Source of the DNA: Omphalotus guepiniiformis
Lineage: Eukaryota > Basidiomycota > Agaricomycetes > Agaricales > Omphalotaceae
Assembly: GCA_028554645.1 (NCBI GenBank)
Contig: JAQOOI010000070.1
Span: forward strand, 1,736,001-1,800,000
DNA length: 64,000 nt
Reading direction: 5' to 3'
How positions within the stretch are numbered: the first letter of the stretch is position 1; each line of letters opens with the position of its first letter. Positions 34,764-48,784 of this stretch are shown here, in pieces. The translations under genes were made by a program, and so were the position numbers. Under the pieces are notes generated by a model. The model had not been told where the DNA came from, searched no databases, and saw only the letters and a list, made by a program, of their open reading frames with translations.

Positions 34764-37700
34764 CTACTTGCGAGGTGAACTAGTCGGTGAACCAAACGCA
34801 GAAGGAGGCCTCTCGAGTCTATTTCGTACGCGTTCTAGCTCTCGTTCAAGGCTCAATTAAAGACGAATGAATACATTGAACGGTTGGTTCGAACGAAGCA
34901 CGGGTCAACTCACCTCAATGCTTTCTGCTTATAATCCGCAGCTTCTCGCTCCGCGCGTCTTTTAGCCGACTGTAACAAATTATCTTGCGTTTGCTGTAAA
35001 AAGCAACCAACATCAGCTTCCATCCGAGTACCATTTCATCGAGTAGGAGAGAAACCAACCATAGTATCCATACTCTTCCTCAGCGTAGCCAACTGCTGCT
35101 CATACCCTCTCCTCTCTTCCTCCAACTTTGCCTTCTGCCGATCAATATCCATCTGCTGAGATTTGAAATCCCGCGATAGTCTATGCAGCTTAGATGAATC
35201 TGATCCTCGACCCGTAAGCTGACTCGTGATCTCCTCAATTCGGCTGTCAGAACGCTTAGAGAGTGTAGCTGGTCGAGAAGAGTTGGTGTAGGATTTAGTC
35301 TCGAGGTCGACGATACGGACGTTGAGTTCTTTCACTTGGTTCTCGAGGTTCGCCTAAGAACAGTGTAAGAATTAGAATTAAGAGGAGTGGAAGTACGCTG
35401 ACAACACAACTCGCGTTGATACGATCCAACTCTGAATTATCCACCCTGACCTTCCCCAGCTCAATCTGACACTCATTCGCATACGCTTCAGCCTTCTTCA
35501 TCCTCTCAAACGCATTAGCCACACGGTCCGCCTGTTCTTCCAAGGACCTCTCCAAATCCTGTTTCTTGAGCTGCAATCTCTGGAACTCCTGATCAGACGA
35601 CATTCTGTACGTGTCCGCATGGTCAAGCTTGATACCCTCCAGCTCAGCCTGCAACGCCCGACGGGCTTTCTGCAACAACGCTCGGTCCGCTTCGACGTCG
35701 TCGAGGACTCCACGCAGCTCACGCACTTGGGAGTGGAGCGCGACGATTTGGGATTGCTGTTCGGTCTGTGCGGCGGTAGAGGCTTCGTAGGCTTTGGTGA
35801 CGTCTACTATCTTTGTTTCCATCCGCTCTTTCTCCTTCTTCCAGCCACCGCTGTTGTATACCTCGTCGTCGAAACGCAGGAGGAGCTCGTCGTAGTCGGA
35901 GCGGATCTTGCGGTTTTCTTCCCGTAGACGAGTCAGGTTGTCACGTTGGGATTGAAGTTCTAGAGGTAGATGGTGTGAGACAATGTTCCGACGACCCATA
36001 GCAGTAAACGTTTACCTTCACTCAATTGGGCCAACTCGGCTGTAACAGAATTGTCAGCATCACAGATAATCATACAAGCTATACCCATACCTTGGTACTT
36101 CTTACGCGTCTGATTACTCGTAAAGTCATTATCCTCCATATCCTTCTGATGCTGCTTCTTCTCATCCTCCAGCTCCTCCGCAAGACGATGATTCAGCTCG
36201 ACCAAATCAGAAGAGTCGTGACCTTGGTCATCGAGCTTGGCCTCGAGCTCCTTGATTCGCTTATGCGCAGATCTCAGAGATGAATCCGCAGACTTGAGTT
36301 TGGATGATGTCTCCGCTTGAGACTTTTCCAGATCGGATAAAGAACGACGAACTTGTTGGGGGTAAGCAAGACAACACCATCCTCAGCTCAGATGAAGAAC
36401 TTACCAGCTGCCTCAGCTCTGGCCGCTTTGGCTCTTGCGATTTCGGTTTCTTCAATCTTCTCCAGGTAGGACTTCTCTTTCGCCTTGTACGCCTCAATGA
36501 CAGTCCGCGTCTCTGTTTATATATACCAACATAAGTGAACCAAGAATAGGAATACATTTGACGAAACCGACCATCTTGTTTTGCTTTGGCAGACGACGAA
36601 GATATGTCTTCTTCTTGCTGACGATTTTGCAATTGTCGCTTGAGCACTGCAAATCAAAAGTTTCAGTATGACCAGCATGAGCCAGTGAAAGAGAAGTAAG
36701 GCCCACCAGATATTTCACTATGAGCCGTCTCAAGCTGCGCAGACAATTCCATCGCCTCGGATTGCAATCGCTGCTTAGCCTGCGATATTTCTTGTACCTG
36801 GGCCCGCTGCACTTCCAGATCGGCTTGAACTGTCTTCTGTTGAAGTTGCTGAAAAAGAAAAACAATGACATCAACACACAATATCACTCAGTCCAAGTTC
36901 AAGTTCCTCACCAGAGCTTTACGAGCTTCTTCCAATTGCACATAACTCTTTCTCTCCTCCGCAATCGTATTTTGGAACTTATTCCACACAGCCTGTATAC
37001 CATCAATCTGCGCAGCCTCAGCAACCCGACGAGCTTCAGCTTCTTCCTCAAGAAGCTCCGCTAATCGTGCATTCTCCTTCGACAGACGTGAACGATACTG
37101 CTGCAAGAACTGTTTCGATCCATCGCTGTTCTCCAAATCGGCAGTCATCTCCCGGATGGACGCCTCCAAATGATGTCGCACCCGTTCAGAAGCTGCCATT
37201 TGCAGCTCCAGATATTGCACCTGCTGCTTGAGTGCATTGACCTGGCCATCAGTAGACTTTCGAGGCGAGTCCCGCGCGAGGTCTCTCGACTGTCTTTTCG
37301 ATTTCGAAGGAGTCGAAGGAGGTAGATCGTTGGCGGTGTATTGTGTCTGAAGTGGGCGGGCTGTCATATCTTTAAGCTCGTCATCAACTAGCTGGAGTTC
37401 TCGAAGTAACCGAGACTGGAACTTGGAATCCTTCGGACCGCTGTCAAGGATGAGCTGACGAATATCAGCATGTTGTCGCTGTACACGTTCAGCCATTCGC
37501 AAAGCATTCAACTTGGCATTTTCAGAGTTATTGACCTGGTCTTCAAGCTGAGCAATACGAGTCTGATATTGCCGTTGCACTTTCGCCAGAGAGTCGGCTC
37601 CTAGCGCTTCGTCTGCTAGCCTATCGAGCTCTGCCTCTAGTTCGACCTTGGACCGCTGGGCAATGAGCAACTGTTGCGAAAGCTCATCTGTCTGTCGGTG

Positions 37701-40700
37701 CGCACTTTGAAGATCGATCTGCAAACGACGAGCTTGCAACTCAATTTCCTCCTTCGCACGTCGTTCTCGCTCCACATCTGCCAACGCCTTCGATACCTTT
37801 TCCTCCTGAGCCTTAGCAGCTTTCTCCTTGCCACGTAGCTCCAAGCGTTCTCTTTCCGTCTCCCGAAGCATATCTTCAGCTTCAGCAGTGAGCCGCGTCT
37901 TCGCCTTCTCCAAAGAACGAATATACGTGGCTTGTTTCTGCAGCTCTAACTGTGCATCAGCAAGTTGACGATCCGTAACGCGTTTTGCCTCTTCAAGAAC
38001 ATGAACATGCTCGACAATAGTCTTATCTTGCTTAGACTCCAACTGTTTAATATCCCATTCGCGGTCCTTCAGATCCTTCAGCGCCTTATTAAGTTCTCGG
38101 TCAGCCTTCACATTATGGTCCTTGAGGCTGGCCACTTCGGATTTCTGAGCCGACAAAGCCTTCTCAAGTTGCGTACGACGAGTCAACTCAGCTTCTAGCT
38201 GTTTACGAGTTGTCTCAAGTTGTCGTTCGTTGGCGGTCTTGTCCCGTTCGAGCTGCAGCATGACATCTTCAATGCCATGGTATTTGCTCTGAGCAGCTGT
38301 AACTTGACGATCAAGGCTCTGTTCAAGTAAAAAAAAATGAGTAACGAATAAATATGCCTTCAAAGCTAAACGTACCTCCTTAGCCCTCTGAGCCTCTGCA
38401 AGCTGAGATTCCAATTCAAGCTGCCGTGAACGAAGAGCCTGCATCTCCGATTCCATAGTCCGCTTTCCTTTCTCCAAATCAGCAACCATAGTCTGAGACT
38501 CAGTAGCCAAAGACTTCGCATTGCGTTCCTGCTGAACCAGCGCTTCATGGGCATCCCTCAATTCAGCCAACTGACGACCAGAGAACTCCAGCTCCACCTT
38601 CAGCTTATTCTGACTCTCCAATGCCGTACGACGAGCTTCAGCAAGCTCCTGCTGCAACTTGGAAGCATGCGTCCGAAGATTACCCAACTCAACCTCCTTA
38701 CTCTTCTCAGCTTCATTCCGACGTGTTTCTTCACTCGACTTGGCCTCCAAAAGCGCTCGAAGCTCATCAAGCTCCTTCTCCAAATTCGCACGAGCAGTAT
38801 CTCCCTCAACACGATCTGCTTTCTCGGCATCGAGCTCAGCAGCCAAGGTATCAATGTCACTTTGCAGCTCAAGAATCTCTTTCGAAGATTGTTGACGCTC
38901 GACATTGATTTGTTCCAGTTCTGCTTGTAATTCGGCAATACGACTGTCTTTCTTCTGGAGCATGGCAGAGTATTCGGTGACAGTGTGATCCATCTCGGCG
39001 ACCTGTTCCTTGGCTTGACGTATTTCGTTTTCAAGAGTATCGCATCTTGTCTTCAGAATATCCCTTCGCAAATTCCGATAAACACAAGCTCATAGCCAAC
39101 AAACGATTAAACACTCACTTGTTCCGCGCTTCAACCTCAAGTTTACCTTCCAACTCTTTAACCGCAACATCCGTTCGATCCTTCGCCCTCGCAAGATCCT
39201 CCTGCCTCTGCTCCGCAAGACTCTTCAAATCCTCACTCACTTTCTGCAAAATATCAAGATCATTCCTCAACACCTCAATCTCCTCAGCAGCAGCAACCAA
39301 CTCCGCTTCCGCCTCAGCTTCTTTCACCGTCCACTGCTTCTGCTCATTCTCCAAACGCACTAAATGCTCAGCCGCTTGATCAAACGACTCGCGAAGCTCC
39401 ACATGTCGACGCTCGCTCTCCTTTTGCATAGCCATAGCGCGATCTAACTGAGACGAAAGCTCGTCAATGTCAGCTTGCATATCTGCAGCTTCCTCCTCGA
39501 GCTCAGCTTCCCGCTTCTTGCTTCGATCCAACAACGCGTCCTTGTCAAGAGCGAGTGCACGTTCAGCCTGAAGCTGGTCCTCGACCTTGTGTTTCTCAGC
39601 TTCCAAAGCCATCTTGAGATTCTCGAGTGCTTCCTTCTCTTGTCGATCTCGTTCCGCTCGCTCCTTATGTAACGCCAACTCAGCTTCCTTCCTCCTGAGT
39701 TCCTCATCATTGCGCGTAGCAGCAAGCAATGGCCGAACCTAAATAACAAATCATCCTCAGCCATCGTTTCAGGAGCACAAAAAACACCCCACTACCCACC
39801 TTTGTATACAACTGCCACCACGGCCAATCCCTCAACTCTCCATAAACCCTCGCATTCTTCTGTATAGTCCGAATCGCCACCGCTCGATTAAGCACCTTCT
39901 TAATCTGCCTCCTCGCAGTCCACATCCTCGCAACCGCCTGCAACCTCGAAAAAATATCAAAAAGTAACAAATCCCTTCTTTCTTCCAATTCAGCCAAAAC
40001 ACCAGCTTTGAAAAACACCTTCGACGTTCCAATCTTAAACAACGCCTCATCAAGTTCCAGTGCTCCGACCATCCTCCTACATGCTTCTCGCCCATCCATA
40101 TATCCCTTGGGTATGATACCCGGCGTAAGCACCTCATACCGTTGACGAAATTCCACAAAAGGCAAACGATTTGGATATCCTAGTCGTGCGATACGAATAC
40201 CCTCAAGAACACCATTACACCTCAGTTGGTCGAGGACTAGAGGTACATCGACTCGTCCTGGCTTCTTCACAGCATTTGGTACTATACACCTAACGAAATG
40301 AGGTTGCGTCGCTTGCAGCTGCGCCATCAAACTCGCAAGCTGCTCTTTATGTCTCTGCCCAACAGTCCTAAAAGCCCCTCTCTTGATCCCTCTCTTCTTT
40401 CCGAGCGAAAACACATTCATAGCACCGTTGACCTGCGCTGCATTCCCCGAGGTAGGCGGGACAGGCGCATCAGTGAATTCCGAGAACAAAGAAGCAACGT
40501 AACGTTCAGAGGATGCGGCAAGAACCCGAGTAAGATTGTCATTGAGTGGGTCCTTGTTCTTCTCCAACCAACCCTCTGTACGATATTCAACCTTTGCCGC
40601 ATAATGTTGAATGAGGAAGCCTTGTTCGAACCGAGTTGGCTCGTACTTGCTCCTCCCTGGATGCTGTTGCTGGGGATCATCAGGGTCACCGCCAACTCCA

Positions 40701-42708
40701 GCCCAAAGTCCATGAAGCTTATTCGTAAACGTCGCATCCGTGGCCTTGGGCATAATACACTCCTCATCTAAACAGCTCAAGACACCAATTGCGCCGCTAT
40801 TACCCGTCGACTCAATAAGGTCGATCGTGGGCTGCAAGTCCAATCCAAAATTCACATAGTCCCATTTAATACCCTCCCGCGAGTATTCCTCCTGCTCAAG
40901 CACAAACATATGGTGGTTGAAAAACTGTTGCAGCTTCTCGTTCGTGTAGTTGATAAGCAGCTGCTCATAAGTGTTGACTTCGAAAATCTCGAATCCTGCG
41001 ATATCCAACACACCGATGAACGTTGATTTCGAAGAAGGACGATCGAGAGCTTGGTTGATCCTATCAACGAGGAACCCAAAAGACTTTTCGTATAAAGTCT
41101 TGCAGAGGGCGGATAGTTCGTCGAGAGCCTGCTGTCTGGTGCGTGCTTGCGATACCCATTCACGGCCAGCGAGAACACGAGGACGGAGAACAGCGCGCGC
41201 AAATTCAGCAGGAGGGATGCCCAGGAGATGGCAGACACGTTCGGCTTGCGAGGGGTCAGGCATGACAGCGTCGTCTGCGCGTGTGGCAGTGATAGCGATG
41301 TTACCGAGGTGCAGGACTGCGGCAACGATGCGGAAGAGATTGAATTGCTCAGCAGCAGTAAACCCTACGACATCGAGAGCAGCTTTTAGAGCATGCCATT
41401 CCTCAAGGTCGTCAACGCCATCGACCTCTCTTCGGCTCTTGTTGAGATATTCGTAGTCCTCAACACCTCCGTCGATCAGGAGACTCTCTGTGATCAAGTT
41501 TCAGCAAACAAATATGGATGGCAGTAAATTAAGCACACCTTTCAAATCAGTTCCACCAGCCAGCAATTGATAAAAGACATGAAAACTTCTCTCTGCCTCG
41601 CTCCTAACAACCACTCGACTCTTCTCCAGCAAATACCAATCTATATTCGCTCCCGCAATACTTCCATCAGGAGCAAACGAGATCCTCACGAATTTACCAA
41701 AACGACTCGAGTTATTGTTTCTTTGAGTCTGGGCATTTCCGAAAGCCTCAAGGATAGGATTAGCTTGCAGAATCTGCCTCTCAAGCAGACCCAGTCGACC
41801 TTTGGCAGTCAAATGGAATCCACTTCCCGTCGTACTGGATGATACTATCATGGAACCACGTTTCGTCGAGTTACTGCGGGGAAGACCAACGGTAGGCATG
41901 GAGGAAGTATAGGATTGTGAGCCGGCGAGTGTAGGCGAGCGGGAATGGGATGGAGTAGCAGGTCCTTGGTGTACGTCCGTAGCAATAGCAGCGAGATACT
42001 GAATAACTTTCTTCGTACTCTCTGTCTTTCCTGCACCCGATTCACCTCTAATAAACAATTTGTGAGGACAAAAATGGATGGATGGAATGAGCGATACGCA
42101 CGTAATGAGGATACTCTGATTCTCTCTCTCATCACCCATGTTCACCCAGGCCCTTTCTGCAACGGCAAAGATGTGCGGTGGATTCTCGTCTCTGCGCTTG
42201 CTACGGTATTGATGTATAATCGCATCCGAATACAATGGAAGGCTTTGATACGGGTTGATTGCTACCAAGAATAATCCAGAATATGTCTAGCCATCGAAAC
42301 TGAGTGAATATCCAGATGCATGAGAGCGAAACTCACGTATATTGCGCCTGAGCCATATCTTAGTCTAAGGTTATGCACGACGCTGGCTTCATTGAGAAAC
42401 GTCAGGTCTGCGATATCTTCAACACGATCGAATTTGGGGGGGTTCATCTTTGACAACGCATACAAGGGCACTCGGCGAATCTGAGAAGATGTTTAGCTCA
42501 ATACATCAGGCGATTAAGTTGATGCACCAACCTCCCCTCCAGCAGCCATGATAATGTCACCAAACTCGCCATCTTCATTGTTGACCCAACCAGCCAAATA
42601 CCCCTCCTTGTCATCAGGAACCCAAACCCATTTCTTCTCGTTGAATTCTGCCTGCGCTGCTGCTGCACGAGCCGCCTCTGCGCTCTGAGATAGTCGAGGT
42701 GCCGGCAT
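34764..42708 (-). CDS. Class II (conventional) myosin heavy chain
   Basis: A complete minus-strand gene of about 17 exons and roughly 2,350 residues, from ATG at 42708 to stop at 34764-34766. First exons: 42708-42532, 42480-42337, 42286-42102, 42047-41539, 41487-39800, 39738-39119. The motor holds the P-loop [20 protein letters not shown] (switch 1), [20 protein letters not shown] (switch 2 and relay), [24 protein letters not shown] and the converter. One or two IQ-like segments follow ([12 protein letters not shown]), then [10 protein letters not shown] and about 1,400 residues of heptad-rich coiled coil. Such myosins form bipolar filaments that drive actomyosin ring contraction in cytokinesis. 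The C-terminus is a short Ser/Pro-rich non-helical tail. In the tail one intron (about 38317-38374) stays open in frame if retained. Orthologues include Myo1 and Myo2/Myp2 of yeasts. Confidence 0.94.
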
Positions 42709-43793
42709 GCGATATGAAAGTAATGAACCACCGGATGGCTACAACCAGTATGTTGATTTGATAGGTGAAGAAAAGAGCGAGAAAACTGAGAGATGTAGTG
42801 GTATATTATTGTTGAGATCGTGACGCGTAAGGATTCTACGCTCGTTTGTATCCGTCCACTAGAAAATGTGCTGGTGGCCACTTCGTGGCAAGAGCATAAA
42901 TTGAAAAGTCAACCTGCGATGAACCCGCTCGCGCGAGCGTCACGAGCGACCAGTGAGCCTAACCAGGAAAGCGATTAGATTTACCTGATTAGATAACCAG
43001 CAACCTCTCATTCTCTCATGGGCAGAGACACAATTTTAAGTCTCAACATTTCGAATGGCGGGTGAGTGTAAAAGATCTTGTAAAAGATTCATGCGTATAT
43101 CTTGGATCTGATGGAATCTATCTGTGCTGTTCTTGTGTTGCCCTGCCTAAACCTGAGCATGAACATTGAATAAAATTGCGCTGCGGGCACGCACGGAACC
43201 CCTAAACCTACGTGTAGTACATTTAGTACAGTGTAAAATGGTATTCTTGAGTATATGCGCACGTCCAGATCTCGAGTCCAAGTTGAACGTTGAAGCTAGT
43301 GAATGCTTGAAGTCCAAGTTGAAAGGGTTCTTCCTAGCTATTTTACTCTTCATCTTTGCTAAATACCTTCCCATAAACTCGGAATGATTTCGAAACTGGC
43401 TAAAGCTCGAACTATCCTCGTTTCAAATGACCATCTTAGTAATGATTTTCTTATGTACAGTTGAGATTTCCTAACATTGAAACAAGACGATGAAGAAACA
43501 CTGAGGCTCACAGGTCGCTGCAGGGCACGGATTTAACCGGCGCCAAATTCGGCGCCAAAACGAAGCAAAGAGATTCACAGGACCGACGCTGAGCATGTCA
43601 TTATCTTTACCTTTAACTAATACCCAGCGGCCGCGTTTCTTTCTCCCAAAAATGCCTTTTCTCATGCTACCTGGTCCCCAAACCGATACACCATCCTGAA
43701 AAACGGCCACATTCACAGAATTCGTGCCTTTAAGATATCATATATACGTGATCTAGCATCTATTCACCTTGAACTATTTCGTCCCGGGCCACG
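42709..43793. other. Region between divergent myosin and P450 genes
   Basis: About 1.1 kb with no gene. It should contain both promoters. For the P450 a TATA-like 'gatatcatatatacg' lies near 43734-43748, about 50 bp before the start codon. Confidence 0.45.
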
Positions 43794-45755
43794 ATGGCAA
43801 ATCTAGAGTTCAAACTTGCAGGTTCCGACATCGTAATACCTCAGACCACTCTTGCTTTGACTTTTATCGGTCTATGTACTATTTTGACCGCTAGATATTT
43901 TCGAAGTCCATGGCGAAAGTTACCGCCTGGTCCCAAGGGTCTTCCGCTTATTGGTAACATGCTGCAGCTTGGTAAACAGCAATGGCTTACTTTTACTGAA
44001 TGGAGGAAGGAATTCGGTGCGTTATTCGTTTTCTCTCTTGTTGATTTTCTAGTACTAAAGTTCGAGGTTTTTTTTTTCTTTTGTAGGTGATCTGATTTAC
44101 CTCAATGTCGCTGGTCAATCTCTAGTTGTGCTCAACTCTCACAAAGTCGCTACAGACCTCCTGGATAGCCACGCCGGAAAATCCTCCGGCCGCCCAGGAA
44201 ACTTTGTCGCCGACTTGCTCACAGGCAACCTCGTTATCGTATTCCTAGGATATACCGACGTGTGAATTCCCCTCCTCTACTCTATCTTCCAAAGTTACAT
44301 TTTTGACCTACATTATACACAGCTGGCGTCGGATGCGTAAAGCTGCTCACGAGGGTTTCAACAAGGCAGTCGTCCATCGTTATCACCCTGCTCAATTCCG
44401 GGAATCTGTACTTCTCACAGATGCGTTACTTTCGAAACCATCCGAATGGGATAGGCATCTACGTCGAAGTGCTGCTTCTTCGATCATGTCTGTCGTATAT
44501 GCCACCCCTCCTGTTATGTCAGAACAGGATCCTTCAGTGAAGAATGTAAATGATCATGTAACGCGCCTCACTCGGGCTAATTTGCCAGGTGCTCATTTCG
44601 TGCAATTCATTCCTTGGCTTCGTTATGCACCGGCAAGGTAAGTTATATTGTCATATTAAAGCACCCCCGTTGGTTGACATTCACTTCTCATAGCCTGGCA
44701 AAGTGGAAGAGAAACGCAATGGAATGGCACGCTCGTGACTCAGCCATGTTCGGCAATCTTCTTAAAACTGTCGCTAACCATGTGGTGAGACCCATGAACA
44801 TTCCGTTTCCAAGATTTGCCACTGAAATTAATACGTGTTCTTAGGAGAAAGGAGTAGCTAAACCAAGTTTCGCAGCTACTCTCGTCGAAGATCAAGGCAA
44901 GAACAACCTCTCCGAGCCCGAGAATGCTTGGCTTGCCGGAACAATGTATGCGTGCAAAATTCTTATTACCAGTCTACATGACTATCTCACGCAAAAATGT
45001 CTACCCTCAGTGCTGCAGGAGCAGAAACAACAGCAGGAGCAATGTCCTGGTTCATGCTCGCCATGCTCGCCTATCCCGAGACTCAGCGACGTGCACAAGC
45101 CGAACTCGACGCCGTCGTCGGTAGATCTCGCGTCCCAACTTTTGCAGACTTTGAACATCTTCCTTACATCCGAGCGATAGTCAAAGAGGTCTTACGCTGG
45201 CGTCCTGTCGATCCTGTCGGTTTACCCCATCGCACAACAGAGGATGATTGGTATAACGGACAATTCATACCTGCTGGTACAATCATGATACCTAACGTTT
45301 GGGGAATGAATCGTGATCCGGAGGTTTACGGTGCTGATGCTGGTCATTTTAATCCTGCGAGGCATTTGGATAAGAAAGGGAACCTCGCGCCTGCTACACC
45401 GCATACTAAAGACGAAAGCCATGTATCGTATGGATTTGGGAGAAGGATATGTGTTGGGAAGAATGTTGGGAATAATTCGTTGTTTATCAATGCTGCGATG
45501 ATACTCTGGACGTGCAATCTCGAACTACCAACTGATGCTAACGGAAAAAAGGTTCCTCTGAATGTCGATGGGTGTGTAGAAGATGGGTTAGTCGTGTAAG
45601 TCCTAATCTAATTTTTCTCGTCGTTCTCCTTCGAAATGCTAATGCTGACAATTCTGTGATTTAGTCGCCCGATACCATTCAATGTGAAGATCACACCCCG
45701 CTTCCGAGAAGCACCTGCTCTTCTGGAACAGGAGCGAGATAGTCTTGAACTTTAG
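43794..45755 (+). CDS. Cytochrome P450 monooxygenase, fungal CYP64/OrdA-like type
   Basis: Seven exons (43794-44016, 44087-44261, 44323-44637, 44694-44784, 44845-44945, 45011-45595, 45665-45755) give 526 residues. It has an N-terminal membrane anchor (TTLALTFIGLCTILTA), the proline-rich LPPGPKGLPLIGN hinge, the oxygen-binding I-helix segment AAGAETT, the K-helix ExxR as KEVLRW, and the haem loop FGRRICVGKN with the cysteine ligand. It is an ER-bound oxidase needing NADPH-P450 reductase. Substrate is unknown. The fifth intron could instead start a few bases later ('gcgtgc' at 44950), which would give TMYAAAGAETT rather than TIAAGAETT; the choice is unresolved. The subfamily comparison rests on general likeness only. 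Confidence 0.9.
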
Positions 45756-47454
45756 GACAGAAGGTCGAATAGAAACGCTTTTTTTTCAAACATGATGTAT
45801 GTATACATATGACCTAACGAAGGATCGAGTTCAGGAATATAAAGGCGTTAAGACGGAAGATCTTCAATTGGCGGAGTTAGCAATTTTGCCTCACTACCGA
45901 GCGCCACGTTCGTCGGAGTGTGGTGTATCGATAAGTAACTCTCAAGTGTTTTGTTGAAAGACCTTCAAGCGCGTTCAAGCTTCAGGCCCAGAGCTCGTCG
46001 ACGACATCAATGATGCTCATGCTGAGGGACCACATCGATTTGAAAGGCGGAATCGGGAGGAGAATGCTATGACCGTGCATCATCAAACAATGGGATCTCA
46101 AGTGGAAGTAGAAACGCCACTCCATATACATACGTGAGTTTCTCCTCCAACTAATGATATACATCTACCCAAGGCTGATCGAACATAGGACAGGTTTCCA
46201 AAGGTTTCTATATAAGCGATAGTACATAGCAGGACAACTGAAGGAGATACACGAATGCTAGTGGAGTCCGAAGTCTGAGATCCAAAAGCCTTGATGAGCA
46301 CTTTTCTCTGCAATTCTACGCCATTCTCAAAGGGGTATCGCGAACTCAATACATGAAGGAACCGGAAAACCTTTCGGAAAACCAACCGGAAAACACCCGG
46401 AGACTCATTTTCCGGAAATGTTGAATAACTTATCCCTTATCGACATTTAGGCAACCGAAGACGAAACGCGGACCCAAGTGACGAACGGGATTACATGAAG
46501 TCTAAACTTACGATTGATACAGCGATGATACATGATTTGACAAAATAATTCGGATAGGGCCCCTACTACATAGATTCTTACCTCCCGGGCCCGTAAAAAT
46601 AAATCGTCCAATCTCTAAAAGACGTTTACGAAACCACTGGAGGCTGGAGCGCGGCCCGCTATGTACTCCCAAATGTGTATACCAAATTACCGTCGAACTG
46701 CACAATTTGAGAAACGAATGATACTTATTGGAATTGCAACAAACTGAAAACTGAATTCAAGTTGCGGCAAGTGCGCAAGATTCAAGAAGTATTTAATTAA
46801 CTTGAACTAACCGCGGCCTTGGCTTTACCGTGACCGCGTGCGCGAGATAAGCAGACTACATAGTAACATTACTACCCACAGGATGGGAAGTGAGCGGTGT
46901 TTCGTGCCGCAGCGTGCGCGGCTTCGAACTTCACTATAAGGAGGGGGTCACTGGCTTGAACTCAGAGAATCAGAGGAACGCCGTGATTAGACGTCAAAAT
47001 ACTACTACGACTGATGCGCCGCTCTCACCTTTGAAGCCAGGAATGCATGCTGGTGGTTCCCTTGAATGTTCGCTACCGCGATGGAAAGCGAGAGCATACG
47101 GTACTTGGAGGTCGGTGACAGATGTTTCAATGGGTACCTCGAAAAACCTTATGGGTCTGTTGGAGTCTGACACCACTCAAGGGAGCACCAATAAGTACAA
47201 GGATTATCACTTTCAGCTTTGTATGATAGAGAGTTACTCACTTTGACGCCGATAATTGCGGGAATCACTCGTACTGTAGTTATCACGCACTAGTACCTGA
47301 TACTTATTTTTATCATCTTGCTGAAACGGCATACTTACACCCATTAAACAACTTTCTATGTATTTATAGGGGCCCTATCTGTGTAATGGAAAGAAGTACG
47401 GTACTAATAATCCTTATCCTTTTCCTTCCTCGACGAGGTTTTCAGGCTACCAAG
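45756..47454. other. Intergenic region
   Basis: No gene is supported over 1.7 kb. An open frame of 118 codons at 46890-47246 shows no domain and no promoter or intron context. The last 70 bp could be either leader or an extended N-terminus of the zinc-finger gene, since an upstream in-frame ATG exists at 47386. Confidence 0.4.
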
Positions 47455-48784
47455 ATGATGACAGTCGCAGCCGTATCTGGACTCTCAGTCGTCATCCGCT
47501 CCAAGGATCCACAATTCTCACTGAACAACATGATGTTCGTTACCGAGTACGCTGGACAAGACACTTTCCAGCACGGGCCACATTGTAAGTAAACTGTTTC
47601 CATTCATTTGACCCTGAACCGTGCTTGCTGACCTAGAGTTCAACAGATTTCCCGGAACCCCGCTTGTCCATCTCGAAAGAAGTTGACGATAGCGGTCAAC
47701 TCATTAGAATTTCGTTCATAGATGCGAACTCGAGTTCGCGCCGATCGATTGATCCTATGGAGGTTGTCGGGAGACATTATCCTTCGGAACCTTCATCCTT
47801 TATGCACTGCTCACCACAGAGCAGCGGCGATGTCGATGAACTCCCACTCGATCTCTCCAGCTATGCATTTCCCCTGCAATCCGCATCGACTCCAATCAAC
47901 AACCAAAGCCCATCATATCAATATCCTTCTTTCAATCGCGCTTTTCCAGATGACCCCAACTTCAACATTTCTCAAATGAATGTAAACTCCTTACCTTCTC
48001 CGACTCCAACTACTTACACCGAATCATCCTTACCACACGAACAGTCCCTGCTCCATACCTCTTCCTCTTCCACAGAGTTTTTGTTATTCTCACCAACACA
48101 ATCGGCTCTGAGATTGACCGAGCAATCCAACCCTTCATCATTTCCCCCAGCCTTATCATCTGAATGCAATAGTGATGATACTGAAAGACGCAATTTCTTT
48201 TCAGATCTTCAATCCACGTTAGAATGTCCGTATGAGATCAATACTTCTACAGATTCATAATAGATAGCTCACCATATATACCAATAGCATCACTGCACAT
48301 TCAACAACCTACAGCCTCCGAAGCTCCACTACCAACAGCACGTTCACCTTCTTCTGCTACCAATACAACCGACTCCTCCCATTTCGCAGACGACTACACA
48401 ACAACACCAACACCACCCGATACCTCCATCGACCCAAAACGCACACTCCCATGTCGTTTCGAAGGCTGCCCCAAACGTTTCGCTCGTAAATACCACCGAC
48501 AAGTCCACGAAAACAGTCACAAACCAAAATTTCGCCTTCCTTTCACATGTAGATACCCAGACTGCACAGCTCAATTCGGTCGACAACACGATCGAATGCG
48601 ACATGAAGTCGCAAAACATGGACTTAGGCCACAGCATATTTGTGAGGATTGTGGCAAGTTTTTTGGGTCAAACGCTAAATTGGCGGTTCACAAGTGCGAT
48701 CATTTACCTACACAGAGGCATAGATATTTGGGTATCACAGCTGGAAGACATTCCGATCATTCACGGGGAAGACGAGGAATGTAG
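47455..48784 (+). CDS. C2H2 zinc-finger transcription factor
   Basis: Likely exons are 47455-47584, 47648 to about 48223 and about 48286-48784. The first half is a Ser/Pro/Thr-rich low-complexity region (STPINNQSPSYQYPSFNR) suited to activation or regulation. The C-terminal half has three fingers: CRFEGCPKRFARKYHRQVH..H, CRYPDCTAQFGRQHDRMRH...H and CEDCGKFFGSNAKLAVH..H. The ending is a short basic tail (HSDHSRGRRGM). The second intron is uncertain: GTCCGT near 48224 with acceptor 'caatag' at 48285 keeps the finger frame, while the stronger-looking GTATGA donor does not. The start could also be 47386. It lies downstream of the P450 gene on the same strand; whether it regulates it is unknown. 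Confidence 0.72.

Noticed and set aside
36026..41842. Plus-strand open frames up to 161 codons antisense to myosin
   Set aside because: They mirror the biased codon use of the coiled-coil and motor regions on the other strand; the minus-strand myosin explains the whole stretch.
46890..47246. 118-codon open frame as a gene
   Set aside because: No recognisable domain, no intron or promoter context and no conserved motif; likely chance.
43794..48784. P450 plus zinc-finger factor as a secondary-metabolite cluster
   Set aside because: No core synthase, transferase or terpene cyclase lies nearby; one P450 and one regulator are not enough.
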